From contig CM040117.1 of assembly GCA_022559845.1 (NCBI GenBank), positions 78,901,731 to 78,965,730 of the forward strand: a stretch of DNA of 64,000 nucleotides, in the 5' to 3' direction. The stretch is from Amorphophallus konjac. Lineage: Eukaryota > Streptophyta > Magnoliopsida > Alismatales > Araceae. The position numbers were made by a program, and so were the translations under genes. The notes under the pieces were generated by a model that was not told the origin of the DNA, did no database searches, and saw nothing but the letters and a program-made list of their open reading frames with translations. Shown piece by piece: positions 23,741 to 34,034 of this stretch. Each line of letters begins with the position of its first letter. Within the stretch, counting starts at the first letter, position 1.

Positions 23741-24199
23741 GCACAAATAGATAATTTCTGGATAATCCAAATTTTTGAGCTAATATCCTATTGGTCCATG
23801 TGTGAAGGAGAATATTCTCTCCTGGGACCTTTCCAAAACCCAAGGCACGTGTCTGGGATCATATGCCTACGATTGGGTTCCGCAGCTTGTACTAGCTTCT
23901 CGCCATTGATGGTGTGTCAACACACTAAGTGCTATGTGTCGACACTACCGTCAATCCCTTACAAGGCTGCTCACAGACTCTACTCTGTCTTCATGTGTGT
24001 CAACTCACCTAGTGAGGTGTGTTGACACACTTCATGGCCTACGCTAGACTCGGCTTTCTTCTACTGACTTGCTTGAATATCTATCGACTTAAATCCACAT
24101 TGGCCAACTGACTCTGGGCTAAGTCGGCTAATTTTGTTGCTGCATGCTGCTACTGTTGTTGTTGTTGCCGACCTTGTTAATGCATACTGGATCACCAGT

Positions 24200-24610
24200 T
24201 AGGTTGACCTATCACGAAGGCTAGGTCGACACACCCTGACTCTACTAGAGCTATTTGTTCTGGTGAACCAACGTAGGTTGACACACTTCTGATGTGTGTC
24301 GACACACTCTGACCTCTGCTACTGTGATGAGTCGACTTGGTGAAGATACCCAGTCGACTTGTTCTTTGAACTTTGCAAGATCCAAGCTCCTGGTATATTG
24401 TGGGTCGACCTAGTAATGAGCTTGCATCGACCTGTTCTTTGTAGTGTCTATCTGATGTGTTGACCTATCTTTCTTTGTGTGTCGACCTGTCTTTCTGATG
24501 TGTCGACCTATCTTCCTCTGTGTGTCGACCTGTCTTTCTACTGGAAATGCAAACACCTAGATATGTGTCGACCTATCTTTCTGATGTGTCGACCTATTTT
24601 TCTGATGTTC
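24200..24610 (-). repeat. TGTGTCGACCT motif array in U3 of LTR B
   Basis: Roughly fifteen copies of GTCGACCTRTC, TGTGTCGAC and related words, often followed by TTTCTGATG, upstream of the TATA box in element sense. Confidence 0.75.
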
Positions 24611-24681
24611 TTTGACCTGAACTCCAGACAATGTTGACATCATTAAATTCATATTAGACTCATCAATGAGTCATAGTCAGG

Positions 24682-24727
24682 CATCATCAAAACCAGGGAC
24701 ACAACATTCTCCCCCTTTTTGATGATG
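24682..24727 (-). other. Inverted repeat enclosing the PPT/LTR junction of B
   Basis: CATCATCAAAA (24682-24692, inside the LTR) pairs with TTTTGATGATG (24717-24727, internal): 11 bp, perfect. The 24-base loop holds the LTR edge (24706) and the polypurine tract. Confidence 0.75.
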
Positions 24728-25789
24728 GCAACTATGATTCATTATATGAGAACATTTACCAAAATATTTCAACATCAAACATTTCAACATCTCCCCCTTT
24801 AGACAACACATCTCCCTCTTTAGATAATGGCTCATCAAAATGTCTCCCCCTTTTCCATCAGTAAAACAAACATAGTTTGATACCAATTACAGAATTAGGA
24901 GATGAGCAGATGAAATGGGATGATACCAATTGTAAAATTCAGGCAGATAAAGAAATTCAGGCAGAAAAGCAAGCCAAATAAGATCAAAATCTCATCAGAT
25001 AGAGCAGCTCAGTATGCATGTTCTCAACAGACAATAGAGTCAGACAGACTACAATAGGCACACCCTTTGGACAGCATGAAAACCAACATTGTATGAGGGA
25101 TATAAATGAAGACATACAGTCATTATGCGAGAATGTATCAAGTCAAATGCAGATTTACAGACCATGCATGATGCCAATGGACAGAGAAAAATATGCTAGC
25201 AGATGTATCTCTCCTTTTGCCATCAGAAAGTCACAAGTTCCACAATCTACTTCCCAATCAAAGTAGGCATGCTCTGACATCCAATAGATGAAACAAGAAA
25301 TCTCATAGCAATTGATCAATATTCGAGAGCAAAAATTGCAGCAAAGAAGCAAGTAGCAATCAGATTACAAATTTTATGTCGACATATTTTCAGAAATGGC
25401 AATGAACATGTCAACACGAATACTATACCACTTGAATAATAGAGAGCAATAAGATATCAACAAAGAATTATCCTGATACTAATTGGTTGAGAGAATTATA
25501 GCAAAAGGTAAATTGTTTGAAAATTTATTGCAGAAGAGAGACATCCAAGAATGGTTCGGATAGAGAATTCACAGTCTGAGACATTTCTCATAAATGCAGA
25601 GTTACTGATTTTCAAAGTCTTCTATTATAGAGCTACTAATGATAAATCCCTCATTTTTCTGATTGGTTTAAGTTTAATGAACTCTAGGTTTATCAATTAA
25701 AAACATTGAAACTTTCTGCAGTCAGACTTAATAGAAATGAACCAATATTTCATATTAGAGTCCTGTTTAATCTCCCTCCACCTTACTCA
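24707..25789 (-). mobile_element. Sirevirus B internal region, 3' part
   Basis: Starts with the polypurine tract (on this strand TTCTCCCCCTTTTTGATGATGG) and three further PPT-like tracts at about 24791, 24811 and 24842. No coding frame was found. It is cut at 25789 by the insertion of element A; 46757-46925 is its continuation. Confidence 0.7.
25785..25789. repeat. Target site duplication ACTCA of element A (left copy)
   Basis: The same five bases follow the right end of A at 46752-46756. Confidence 0.9.
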
Positions 25790-26171
25790 TGTTGAAACAG
25801 GTGGTACGCGGAAATAGATCCAAAGGGGGGGGGTGAATGGATCTTTTTGAAATATTGCCCAACAAAAACTATGAACGAGCTTCTAAAAACTGATTGAAAG
25901 GATCACCACCTAAGACACCTAGAAATCAATTCTTCTATTAAATCAGTGAGCAAACACTTGACATGCTAGCACATGATCAAGGAACGACAACACGTATATA
26001 ATCCAATGAGTTCAGGGTCCATTGAAGCTGACATCGAATAGAGTAAATGGCACTCAAGCTAACAGTGAACCAAGCCTATGAAGGAAAAGGGAGATAGGGA
26101 ACAACCACACAAATGCAAACCACTGCACACAGAATTTTTAGGTGGTTCGATCCTTCTGACCTATGTCCACC

Positions 26172-26389
26172 CCACACTCAACTGAGTGTGGCTTCACTGC
26201 TGACTAACAGCTTGCCGCTGATCCACAACTTCGGGGAATTCCTTCCCTACAATCTGCTGAGCGTTACAGCTTCGCTATCCAGAGGAATCCACCTCTGCCA
26301 CTGTGGATAACAGCTTTACCTGTCTAGAGAAATCCTTCTCTGCAACCGCTGAGGATTACAGCTTCATCTGTCAAGAGAAATCCTTCTCT
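26172..26389 (-). other. Leader hairpins and 48-bp tandem units, left LTR of A
   Basis: Hairpins at 26172-26191 (arms CCACACTCA/TGAGTGTGG), 26280-26297 (CAGAGG/CCTCTG), 26326-26341 and 26374-26389 (AGAGAA/TTCTCT). The last two sit in tandem units of about 48 bases (GAGAAATCCTTCTCTGCAAC then GAGGATTACAGCTTCA). Confidence 0.75.
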
Positions 26390-26666
26390 GCAACCGCTGA
26401 GGATTACAGCTTCACCTCTGCTGACACACCGCTTGAGTAACCATAGTTTTAAGACAAAGCAAATGAAAATGGAAAACTAACAACTAGACTGAACTGTAGC
26501 TCAGGACAATGAGCAGATCGGCTCTGGTTCTGAACCAAGAGACCGATGAATACAACTCTCAGTTCCTTCTTCTTTCGATCTCTCTCTTGTCTCTCTCACA
26601 GATCTTCTCTTTTAGCTTGTATCTCTCTGCTGCACACTCTAATTCTTTTCTAACTCTTTCTGACCT

Positions 26667-26671
26667 TCTCT
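26667..26671. repeat. Target site duplication TCTCT of chromovirus (left copy)
   Basis: The matching TCTCT is at 36335-36339. Confidence 0.9.
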
Positions 26672-26970
26672 TGACGAGGGCATCTCACGACACTCCCTCT
26701 AGCTCGGGTTGACTACACACTTTTGCTATGGGATGGCTGTGATCTCTACATGTTATCTTCCTTTTCATGATCCCATCTTATGTATTTTCATTTTATTGAG
26801 TCTTATCATATGTACTTTCTTTTTATTGAGTCTTGGTATCTAGTTTATTTCTCTTATTTTGTGTAATTGGGCCTTAGTACCTTAGTGTGGGCCTAATGGG
26901 TTGAGTCTAGGACTTGTTGAGTCTTTTATCTTAATGTCAAGGTCATTGTGGTCATGTAAAAGATGGTTGC

Positions 26971-26980
26971 CTATATATAG
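26971..26980 (+). promoter_or_regulatory. TATA box of chromovirus 5' LTR
   Basis: CTATATATAG, followed 70-110 bases later by a CT-rich tract typical of plant leaders. The same box is at 34303-34312 in the 3' LTR. Confidence 0.7.
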
Positions 26981-28576
26981 GCCCATCTCTCCTCATGTAC
27001 TCAACTTTTGATGAAATTTGAAAAGCATTTCTACTACCTCTTATTACCTCTCACTCTCTCTCTCCCTCTCTCTCTCTCTCCCCAAGGGGAGTTCGCCACT
27101 TTCCCTCTCTCCTCTTTCCCCAACCAACCTCCAACTCCCACCCACCCCCATTAAGACTCCCCACTTCCCATAGCTATCTTTACTCACCCCCCTAGTCCCA
27201 AGGGGAATCTTCCCAACCCCAACACATTCTTTCCCATTCCAACACAATCACCCCTCTTCCCCACACCATTCCCCAACTCCCTAGGCCATTTTTGAATTTG
27301 AAATCCTTCCCTCCCTTGCCTTGACCGCCCCTCTCCACTCCCCCTTAGGCCAAGTTCGCCCCCCTCACCTCCTCTCCCACTCACCCCCTCTCTTGTGCAC
27401 ACCCACCTCTCCACCACCACCTCTTGCAGCTCCAGCCCTCTCCACCTTCCCTGCCCCACCAGAACCCCTTGGAAGCCCTAACCACGTCCCTCCCCTCTCC
27501 CAAACCCTCAGCCATCACCCCCAAGCTGTGCTAACTCCCTTTGCCCCTCCCCTTGTTCTTGCAAGTTGCAGCTTCAAGTAGCAGGTCGCAGGCAGCAGAG
27601 TGAGGCCCTGAAGTCGCGTCATCCCCGGCCGCTCCCTGCTCCTCCTGGTGGCAAGGCCTACATCTCTGGAAAGGTCGTCCAGAGAGCTTCCAAGGCGAGG
27701 TGGTTTCGTCGGCATCCGAGCTCCGAGCAGTCCACAGCAGCCATTCTCCCGCGACCTCGCAGAAGCTCTCAGGCAGGGAACCAGAGCTGCAGTCACAGTC
27801 CGACCACGGCTTCCTCCCTGAAGATCTGAGCGCCATTTTCGGAGGGCTGAAACTACTACCAGTTAGCTGTCATCTCCAAGAAGAAGGACTTCATTCGGCC
27901 TCCGGAGCTTCCAGTTACCATTTTCTTCGTCGGGGTGTGTCGTCTGCCCCCTGTGGGTCCAGGTTTGACCTGTCCCTGCTTATCCGGCTACCTCGCTCTT
28001 CTCCGACCTCCGATTGGGGCCCCTGTCAATTCCTGCTCGAAACTACTCCGACCACGATCACGTCACCGCCAGGCTCGCCTCATTTGGAGTTCAGGAGCGT
28101 CCGTGGTGCCATCTGCAACTCGCTGTACCTGTTCTGCACCAGCCAGAGGAAGAAGTTGCTGACCTGTTCCAGTCGCCGGCCCGACCAGCCCTGAGTTCCA
28201 GAGCTCCTGCCAAAATTCAGACACCATCCCCGTCCTGTTGGGAACTTTTGGCGCAGGTTTCATCAAGATCCACGCTCTGTGGAATTTCTGGCAACATCAA
28301 CACCGCCCCACTGTCCGGCGAATTTGCAGATTGGCAGAACCGGCGGGGTTCGACAAGTCGGGTTCCTTAGCTTAATTCCCCACCCCGCTTGGCCGGCTGA
28401 AGGCCCCTCCCTGCGTGGAGGTAGTTTTGAATGTAATAAGCCTAATCCCCACCCCAAGATCACCCCTCCTGCGCGAGGCGTAGTGTTGTACACCTTTGCA
28501 TTTTCAGGTCAAGCTACATCGCCGCGGCGATCGGGTGTATACCCTCGCCTCCCGGCGCGCCCTCGTCTCCGAGCGG

Positions 28577-28598
28577 GATCGGTGTCTTCACACCGATC
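28577..28598 (+). other. 9-bp hairpin near the end of the chromovirus LTR
   Basis: Arms GATCGGTGT/ACACCGATC, loop CTTC. It is repeated at 35911-35932 and, with one wobble pair, in the solo LTR at 16402-16423. CAGGTGAG, a possible splice donor, follows directly. Confidence 0.75.
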
Positions 28599-29002
28599 AG
28601 GTGAGCCACTGATACTAACCTTGATAGCCTTACTTCTGCAAGTTTAGTATTGCTTTGATTGCTCGTCGGACGGTGAGAAGAGGGTCCGTTCTTGTATGTT
28701 CATTTGTTGGTGCCCACCGCGGGCCGTGAGAGAGTGCCACCCAAACCCCGCCTTGCGGGCCAGCCGCCCACTAAGTTGGGAATCCTAGACTCTTTGGGGT
28801 CAGCCTAAGCCAACTAAGTCCATTAGACTCATTGGGTCTCGCCTCGGACCCTTGCCATCATCCCCCGGCCCCGCCGGGTGATCGCGTGTGCCGTGTAAGT
28901 AAGACGCTATTGTGAGAATCATTGAGTGCTTGTATGCTTGTGGATCTAGGTCCTAGGTTGTTCATTACATATTTAGTCATCCTTGGGCTGTGCCACATCA
29001 AG

Positions 29003-29014
29003 TGGTATCAGAGC
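29003..29014 (+). other. Chromovirus primer-binding site
   Basis: TGGTATCAGAGC two bases after the 5' LTR, complementary to initiator-Met tRNA. Confidence 0.95.
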
Positions 29015-29108
29015 GGTCTTAGGCTTGTTCTTACAAGTCTAGTCTTGGGTCACACTAAGTCTTTCATAGGTGCATCCGCACCCCCATGCATAGCCCACCC
29101 AACTTTGC

Positions 29109-32100
29109 ATGACCACTCGTAGTGGAACTCATTATCAAGTCAATTCATCATCTTCCAATAACACTATGAATCCCAATCCCCAAGGAAATCCCGCTCACAA
29201 TGAGCATGAGCTTCCCGACCACATGAGATTTCTTGTGGAAGGCATGACCAATATTATGGGACGGCTTGATGATATAACGGCCCGACTTGAACAAATTGAG
29301 GAAAATAGGCCTATCCCAAGGGCAGGGGATAGGAGAGAACCACCTCCACATGTGGAGCCAGCCATAGGAGAGCTCAATCTTGACCACCCTCCCGAACCGG
29401 AAAGGGACCCACCTCCTAGAAGGAATGAGAGACTCCCCCGGGACAACCCGGATGACCAACTAATGAGACTTGTGAAAGTCGATGCACCCACCTTTGATGG
29501 ATCTCATCATCCTAGCATCTACTTAGATTGGGAGGCAGCCATGGACCAATATTTTGATTGGTACCCAATGACCGAGGATAGGAGAGTCCGGCTTGCAAAG
29601 ATGCAACTTACCAAATTAGCCAAGACTCATTGGATGAATATTGAGGCATTAAGGATAGTTAGGAGGGAAGCTCCCATCACCACATGGGGGGCCATGAAAG
29701 ACCAACTCAAACTCAAATATGTCCCACCCTCCTACCATCAAAACCTCCTAGATGAGTGGCAAGCCTTGACCCAAGAGGGAAAGACCGTTATGGAATACAT
29801 TGAGAAGTTTGACTACTACCTCCTCAAGTGTGGAGTCCAAGAGGACCCCGCCGTCACCCTCTCCCGCTTTAGGAATGGACTTCAATTCCATATAAAGAAG
29901 GAGTTATTCATGCGTCAAGTAGCCACTTTAGAGCAAGCCTACCAAGTAGCTCGGGATGCCGAGAAATTCTCTCGGTATACGCGAATGGTTCCCCCTCGGG
30001 GGATGGACCCCAAGACCATGGCTCCTCGGGCCAACCCTCCACCTCCCCAAAGAGGTCTCCTTCCCACACCCATGGGAGCTCTTCCCACCCGGGTCACCCC
30101 TCCTAGTGGCACTCCACCACCCCGTCCCACAAGTGGGCCCCTAAACACAACTCCCAATAGGCCCAATCCAACACCCACTCCCCCTCACACTAAGTTGACC
30201 CCAAACCATCAAAGTGGGCAGCAATGCTTTAGGTGCTATGGGTATGGGCACTTTGCCAATCAATGCCCCTCCAAAGGAGCCTCTAACTTGCTCATAGAAG
30301 AGACCAACCCCCAACCCCAAGCCGAATTTGAAGGGGAAGTTGAGATATATGAACCCTCTCTTGAATGGGAGGAGGAGTATGAGAACCACTACATAGAGAC
30401 CAACCAAGAACAAACCCCTCCACCCCCCGACTCCCACCTCGGAGTGGTTAGATGCACCCTCACTCAAACCCAAGAGCATGATTGGAGGAGAAACACCATA
30501 TTCCATACCTACATACGGATAGGGAGCCATGTTAGGAAGGTCATCTTGGACAATGGAAGTAGTGTGAATGTGGTGTCACCCGACACCGTCAAACTTTTGG
30601 GCCTTACCACCTCCCCACATCCCCACCCATATCGGGTAGCATGGATTGATACCACCTCCATACCCGTTAGTGCTCGTTGCCTTGTCCCCATTACATTCCA
30701 ATCTTATCAAGGCCAAGTGTGGTGTGACATCCTACCTATGGAAGTTGGGAGTATACTCCTAGGACGACCTTGGATCTACGATGTAGATGCCACCTTTCTA
30801 GGAAAGACAAACACTTGCATCTTCATTCATGAGGGGAAGAAAATCCAACTCAACCCTTCTCCACCTCGCCCCCTTCCCAAGAAGGCATCTCCCTCCCTTG
30901 AGGGATCCCCTACCCCTCCCACTATTCCAAACCCACCAAACCCCACCCCACCAAGCCCTAACCCTAGTATGGTCAACAAGCCTCCTAGGAGCCTACACCT
31001 CATCACTAGGAAAGAGCTTGAGGAAGAAGTCAACCAAGGGGAACATGTGTGTGCCATTGTTATTTGCCTTGGGGAATCCACCCCAACCGACCCACACCCA
31101 ATAGAAATTCAACAACTCTTGGAGGACTTCCATGATGTGTTTCCCGAGGAGCTTCCGGACAAGCTACCACCCATGCGCGATGTGCAACATGCCATCGACC
31201 TTGTGCCCGGAGCTACCTTACCCAACCTCCCACACTACCGCCTCAACCCCACCGAGCATGCCGAGCTCAGGAGGCAAATTGAGGAACTCATCAAGAAGGG
31301 CTTCCTCCGAATTAGCAAAAGCCCTTGTGCCGTCCCGGCTCTTCTTACACCCAAAAAGGACGGAACTTGGCGCATGTGTGTGGATAGCCGAGCCATCAAC
31401 AAGATAACGGTCAAATATAGGTTCCCCATCCCTCGGCTTGATGATATGTTAGACATGCTAGCGGGAGCCACCATCTTCTCTAAAATTGACCTCAAGAGTG
31501 GCTACCATCAAGTCCGCATTAGGCCCGGGGACGAGTGGAAAACCGCCTTTAAGACTAAGGACGGTCTCTATGAATGGCTTGTTATGCCTTTTGGCCTTTC
31601 TAATGCGCCAAGCACCTTCATGCGCCTCATGACCGAGGTCCTCCGGCCCTTCATTGGCATCTTTTTAGTTGTCTATTTTGACGACATCCTCATATATAGC
31701 CAATCCAAGGAAGCCCACCTCGATCACCTCAAACAAGTGTGCACCATTCTTAGGAAGGAGAGTCTCTTTGCTAACCCCGGGAAATGTCATTTCTTGACCA
31801 ATCAACTAGCCTTCCTAGGATTTATTGTCTCATCCCAAGGGGTATCCATGGACCCCGAAAAGGTCCAAGCTATTCTTGAGTGGCCCGAACCCAAGACCCT
31901 TCATGAGGCCCGAAGCTTTCACGGGCTAGCTACCTTCTATAGGAGATTCATCCGTGGGTTTAGCACAATCACCACTCCTATCACGGATTGCCTCAAGAAA
32001 GGCACCTTTGTGTGGACTAGGGCAGCCTCAAAAGCCTTCCTAGAGCTTAAGGAAAAGATGACCCAAGCCCCGGTCCTTTGCCTACCCGACTTCTCAAAAG

Positions 32101-34034
32101 TCTTCGAAGTCACTTGTGATGCATCCGGGGTAGGGATTGGGGGCATTCTTAGCCAAGAAGGTCACCCGGTAGCCTATTTTAGTGAGAAACTTTGTGAGGC
32201 TAGGACTAGGTACTCCACATATGACAAAGAGCTTTATGCCGTGGTTCAATCCCTTCGGCATTGGAGGCACTATCTCCTACCCAAGGAGTTTGTGATCTTC
32301 TCGGACCATGAGGCCTTGAAATATCTCAATACCCAACAAAAACTCAATGCCCGACATGCCCGATGGGTAGAATACATTCAAGCCTACACCTTTGTCCTCA
32401 AGTACAAGATGGGTAGTGAGAACCGCGCAGCCGATGCGCTAAGTAGGCGGGTAGCCTTACTCTCCACCATCCAAGTGGAAGTAAACGGGTTTGAGAGAAT
32501 CAAAGGAGAATATCCAAATTGCCCCGACTTTGGGACTCACTACAACACCCTTTCCACTCAGCCCCACAAGGAACATGAGGGGTTCATACTTCAAGAAGGG
32601 TATCTATTCAAGGGAGCTAGGCTTTGCATACCCCGGACTTCACTTCGGGACTTCTTAGTTTGGGAGTTACACAGTGGGGGCCTAGCTGGACACTTTGGGG
32701 TCCAAAAGACCATAGAGTTAGTTGAAAGACAATTCCATTGGCCTAGTCTCAAGAAAGATGTGGCCCACATTGTGGGACAATGTCGCATTTGTGCCTCAGC
32801 CAAACAAGTGAAACAGAATACTGGGCTTTACACACCCCTACCCATACCAGACCGACCATGGGAGGATTTGAGCATGGACTTCATCCTTGGCCTACCTAAG
32901 ACCTTGCGCAAACATGATTCCATCTTTGTAGTGGTTGATAGGTTCTCTAAAATGGCCCACTTTATCCCATGTTCCAAGACCTCCGATGCTTCTAGGGTTG
33001 CCCGATTATTCTTTGATGAGGTAGTCCGACTCCATGGATTACCTAAGACTATTGTGTCTGATCGGGATGTGAAGTTTACCAGTTATTTTTGGAAGACTCT
33101 TTGGCACCTAATGGGAACCCTCCTCAAATTCTCCACTGCTTACCATCCTCAGACCGATGGCCAGACTGAGGTCGTCAACCGAAGCCTTGGGAACTTGCTC
33201 CGTTGCCTTGTAGGGGACCACCCTGGGAATTGGGATCTCCTCTTATCTCAAGCCGAGTTTGCCTACAATGATTCTGTTAATAGGTCCATAGGCAAGAGTC
33301 CATTTGAAGTTGTGCATGGTTATAGGCCTAGAAAACCGTCCGATCTTATTCCCCTTCCCCCACATGCTAGAGTGTCAGTCTCAGCTGAGTCCTTTGCACA
33401 GCATATCAAAGAGTTGCATGATGACATCCGCAAGCATATAGGAAAAAGCAATGAGGCTTACAAGAGGCGGGCAGATGCTCACCGGCGCCACTGCGAGTTC
33501 CAAGTGGGAGATTCGGTGATGGTGAGGACGGAGCGGCTCCTTCCGGGGCCTGCCTCCAAATTGAGGGCACGGGGTTCGGGACCCTTTCGAGTTCTGAAAC
33601 GACTTGGCAGTAATGCTTATGAGCTAGACCTACCCGAGGGCTTTGGGGTGCACCCTACTTTCAATGTGGCGGATCTGGTACCCTACAAGGGCCCCGCGGT
33701 GGAACCCAGCGAGGATCTTGAGCCTTTACCCCACCTTGAGAGAGACACTCCCGGAGGGACTCCACTTTCTAGCTTGAGAGACCGACGAGAGCAGGTAGAG
33801 GCAATACTGGATGAGCAGAGTATCATTACTAGGCACAAGGTGTATCAGCGCTACCTGGTTAGGTGGAGGAACCGTCCCCCGATAGAGGATACGTGGGTGA
33901 GTCGGGAGGATCTGCTGCGCTTGGACCCTGACATGCTGGAGCGTTACGACAGCCAGGCGGACCCATACTCGACAGGGTCGAGTTCTCCCCACCCCGGGGG
34001 ATTTGATGAGGGCATCTCACGACACTCCCTCTAG
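29109..34034 (+). CDS. gag-pol: Chromovirus Gag-Pol polyprotein, intact 1641 codons
   Basis: Encodes capsid and replication enzymes in one frame. Gag core at about residues 140-290 (WGAMKDQLKLKY, LDEWQALTQ); zinc knuckle CX2CX4HX4C at C373, C376, H381, C386. Aspartic protease motif ILDNGSS at 479-485, with Asn where Ser or Thr is usual (D481-N-G). Reverse transcriptase with D794 and the YFDD box (856-859). RNase H residues D1004, E1041, D1066. Integrase with HHCC zinc site H1188, H1195, C1225, C1228 and catalytic D1257, D1318, E1354 (35 residues between the last two). C-terminal chromodomain from about V1563 (YLVRWRNRPPIEDTWV). The start is the first Met after the PBS, 94 bases downstream. 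The last nine or ten codons and the stop lie inside the 3' LTR, as in centromeric CRM-type chromoviruses, and overall resemblance also points to CRM, but the clade needs a tree. Confidence 0.95.
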   Translation: MTTRSGTHYQVNSSSSNNTMNPNPQGNPAHNEHELPDHMRFLVEGMTNIMGRLDDITARLEQIEENRPIPRAGDRREPPPHVEPAIGELNLDHPPEPERDPPPRRNERLPRDNPDDQLMRLVKVDAPTFDGSHHPSIYLDWEAAMDQYFDWYPMTEDRRVRLAKMQLTKLAKTHWMNIEALRIVRREAPITTWGAMKDQLKLKYVPPSYHQNLLDEWQALTQEGKTVMEYIEKFDYYLLKCGVQEDPAVTLSRFRNGLQFHIKKELFMRQVATLEQAYQVARDAEKFSRYTRMVPPRGMDPKTMAPRANPPPPQRGLLPTPMGALPTRVTPPSGTPPPRPTSGPLNTTPNRPNPTPTPPHTKLTPNHQSGQQCFRCYGYGHFANQCPSKGASNLLIEETNPQPQAEFEGEVEIYEPSLEWEEEYENHYIETNQEQTPPPPDSHLGVVRCTLTQTQEHDWRRNTIFHTYIRIGSHVRKVILDNGSSVNVVSPDTVKLLGLTTSPHPHPYRVAWIDTTSIPVSARCLVPITFQSYQGQVWCDILPMEVGSILLGRPWIYDVDATFLGKTNTCIFIHEGKKIQLNPSPPRPLPKKASPSLEGSPTPPTIPNPPNPTPPSPNPSMVNKPPRSLHLITRKELEEEVNQGEHVCAIVICLGESTPTDPHPIEIQQLLEDFHDVFPEELPDKLPPMRDVQHAIDLVPGATLPNLPHYRLNPTEHAELRRQIEELIKKGFLRISKSPCAVPALLTPKKDGTWRMCVDSRAINKITVKYRFPIPRLDDMLDMLAGATIFSKIDLKSGYHQVRIRPGDEWKTAFKTKDGLYEWLVMPFGLSNAPSTFMRLMTEVLRPFIGIFLVVYFDDILIYSQSKEAHLDHLKQVCTILRKESLFANPGKCHFLTNQLAFLGFIVSSQGVSMDPEKVQAILEWPEPKTLHEARSFHGLATFYRRFIRGFSTITTPITDCLKKGTFVWTRAASKAFLELKEKMTQAPVLCLPDFSKVFEVTCDASGVGIGGILSQEGHPVAYFSEKLCEARTRYSTYDKELYAVVQSLRHWRHYLLPKEFVIFSDHEALKYLNTQQKLNARHARWVEYIQAYTFVLKYKMGSENRAADALSRRVALLSTIQVEVNGFERIKGEYPNCPDFGTHYNTLSTQPHKEHEGFILQEGYLFKGARLCIPRTSLRDFLVWELHSGGLAGHFGVQKTIELVERQFHWPSLKKDVAHIVGQCRICASAKQVKQNTGLYTPLPIPDRPWEDLSMDFILGLPKTLRKHDSIFVVVDRFSKMAHFIPCSKTSDASRVARLFFDEVVRLHGLPKTIVSDRDVKFTSYFWKTLWHLMGTLLKFSTAYHPQTDGQTEVVNRSLGNLLRCLVGDHPGNWDLLLSQAEFAYNDSVNRSIGKSPFEVVHGYRPRKPSDLIPLPPHARVSVSAESFAQHIKELHDDIRKHIGKSNEAYKRRADAHRRHCEFQVGDSVMVRTERLLPGPASKLRARGSGPFRVLKRLGSNAYELDLPEGFGVHPTFNVADLVPYKGPAVEPSEDLEPLPHLERDTPGGTPLSSLRDRREQVEAILDEQSIITRHKVYQRYLVRWRNRPPIEDTWVSREDLLRLDPDMLERYDSQADPYSTGSSSPHPGGFDEGISRHSL
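33995..34003 (+). other. Chromovirus polypurine tract
   Basis: GGGGGATT immediately before the 3' LTR (TGATGAGGG). It is short and overlaps the gag-pol frame. Confidence 0.7.

Larger units (their letters stand above)
22684..24706 (-). repeat. Sirevirus B, left (3') LTR
   Basis: Starts TGTTTGGTGTCC and ends GGGACACAACA (imperfect inverted ends), directly before a polypurine tract. It has the Sirevirus order: G-run and GTGAATATATCC at the U5 end, AAGGTGGTTCGG, ACGTCCACCCCTCAC, hairpins, a TATA box and a GTCGACC array. It inserted 28 bases after the ARGONAUTE exon donor site. It is a 3' LTR because a polypurine tract, not a PBS, follows. The 205-residue open frame at 23408-24025 runs through the leader and is not a gene. 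Confidence 0.8.
26672..29000 (+). repeat. Chromovirus 5' LTR
   Basis: 2329 bases, TGACGAGGG ... CCACATCA. TATA box at 26971-26980, then a CT-rich leader (27050-27085). Short open frames in both directions here (for example 27700-28194) are repeated in the 3' LTR and are leader sequence. Confidence 0.95.

Noticed and set aside
23408..24025. 205-residue open frame (plus)
   Set aside because: It runs through the leader and promoter of LTR B against the element direction. Low-complexity Leu/Ser and no domain.
29003..29014. Possible tRNA gene fragments at TGGTATCAGAGC sites
   Set aside because: These are primer-binding sites complementary to the tRNA 3' end. No tRNA gene with full arms was found in the window.
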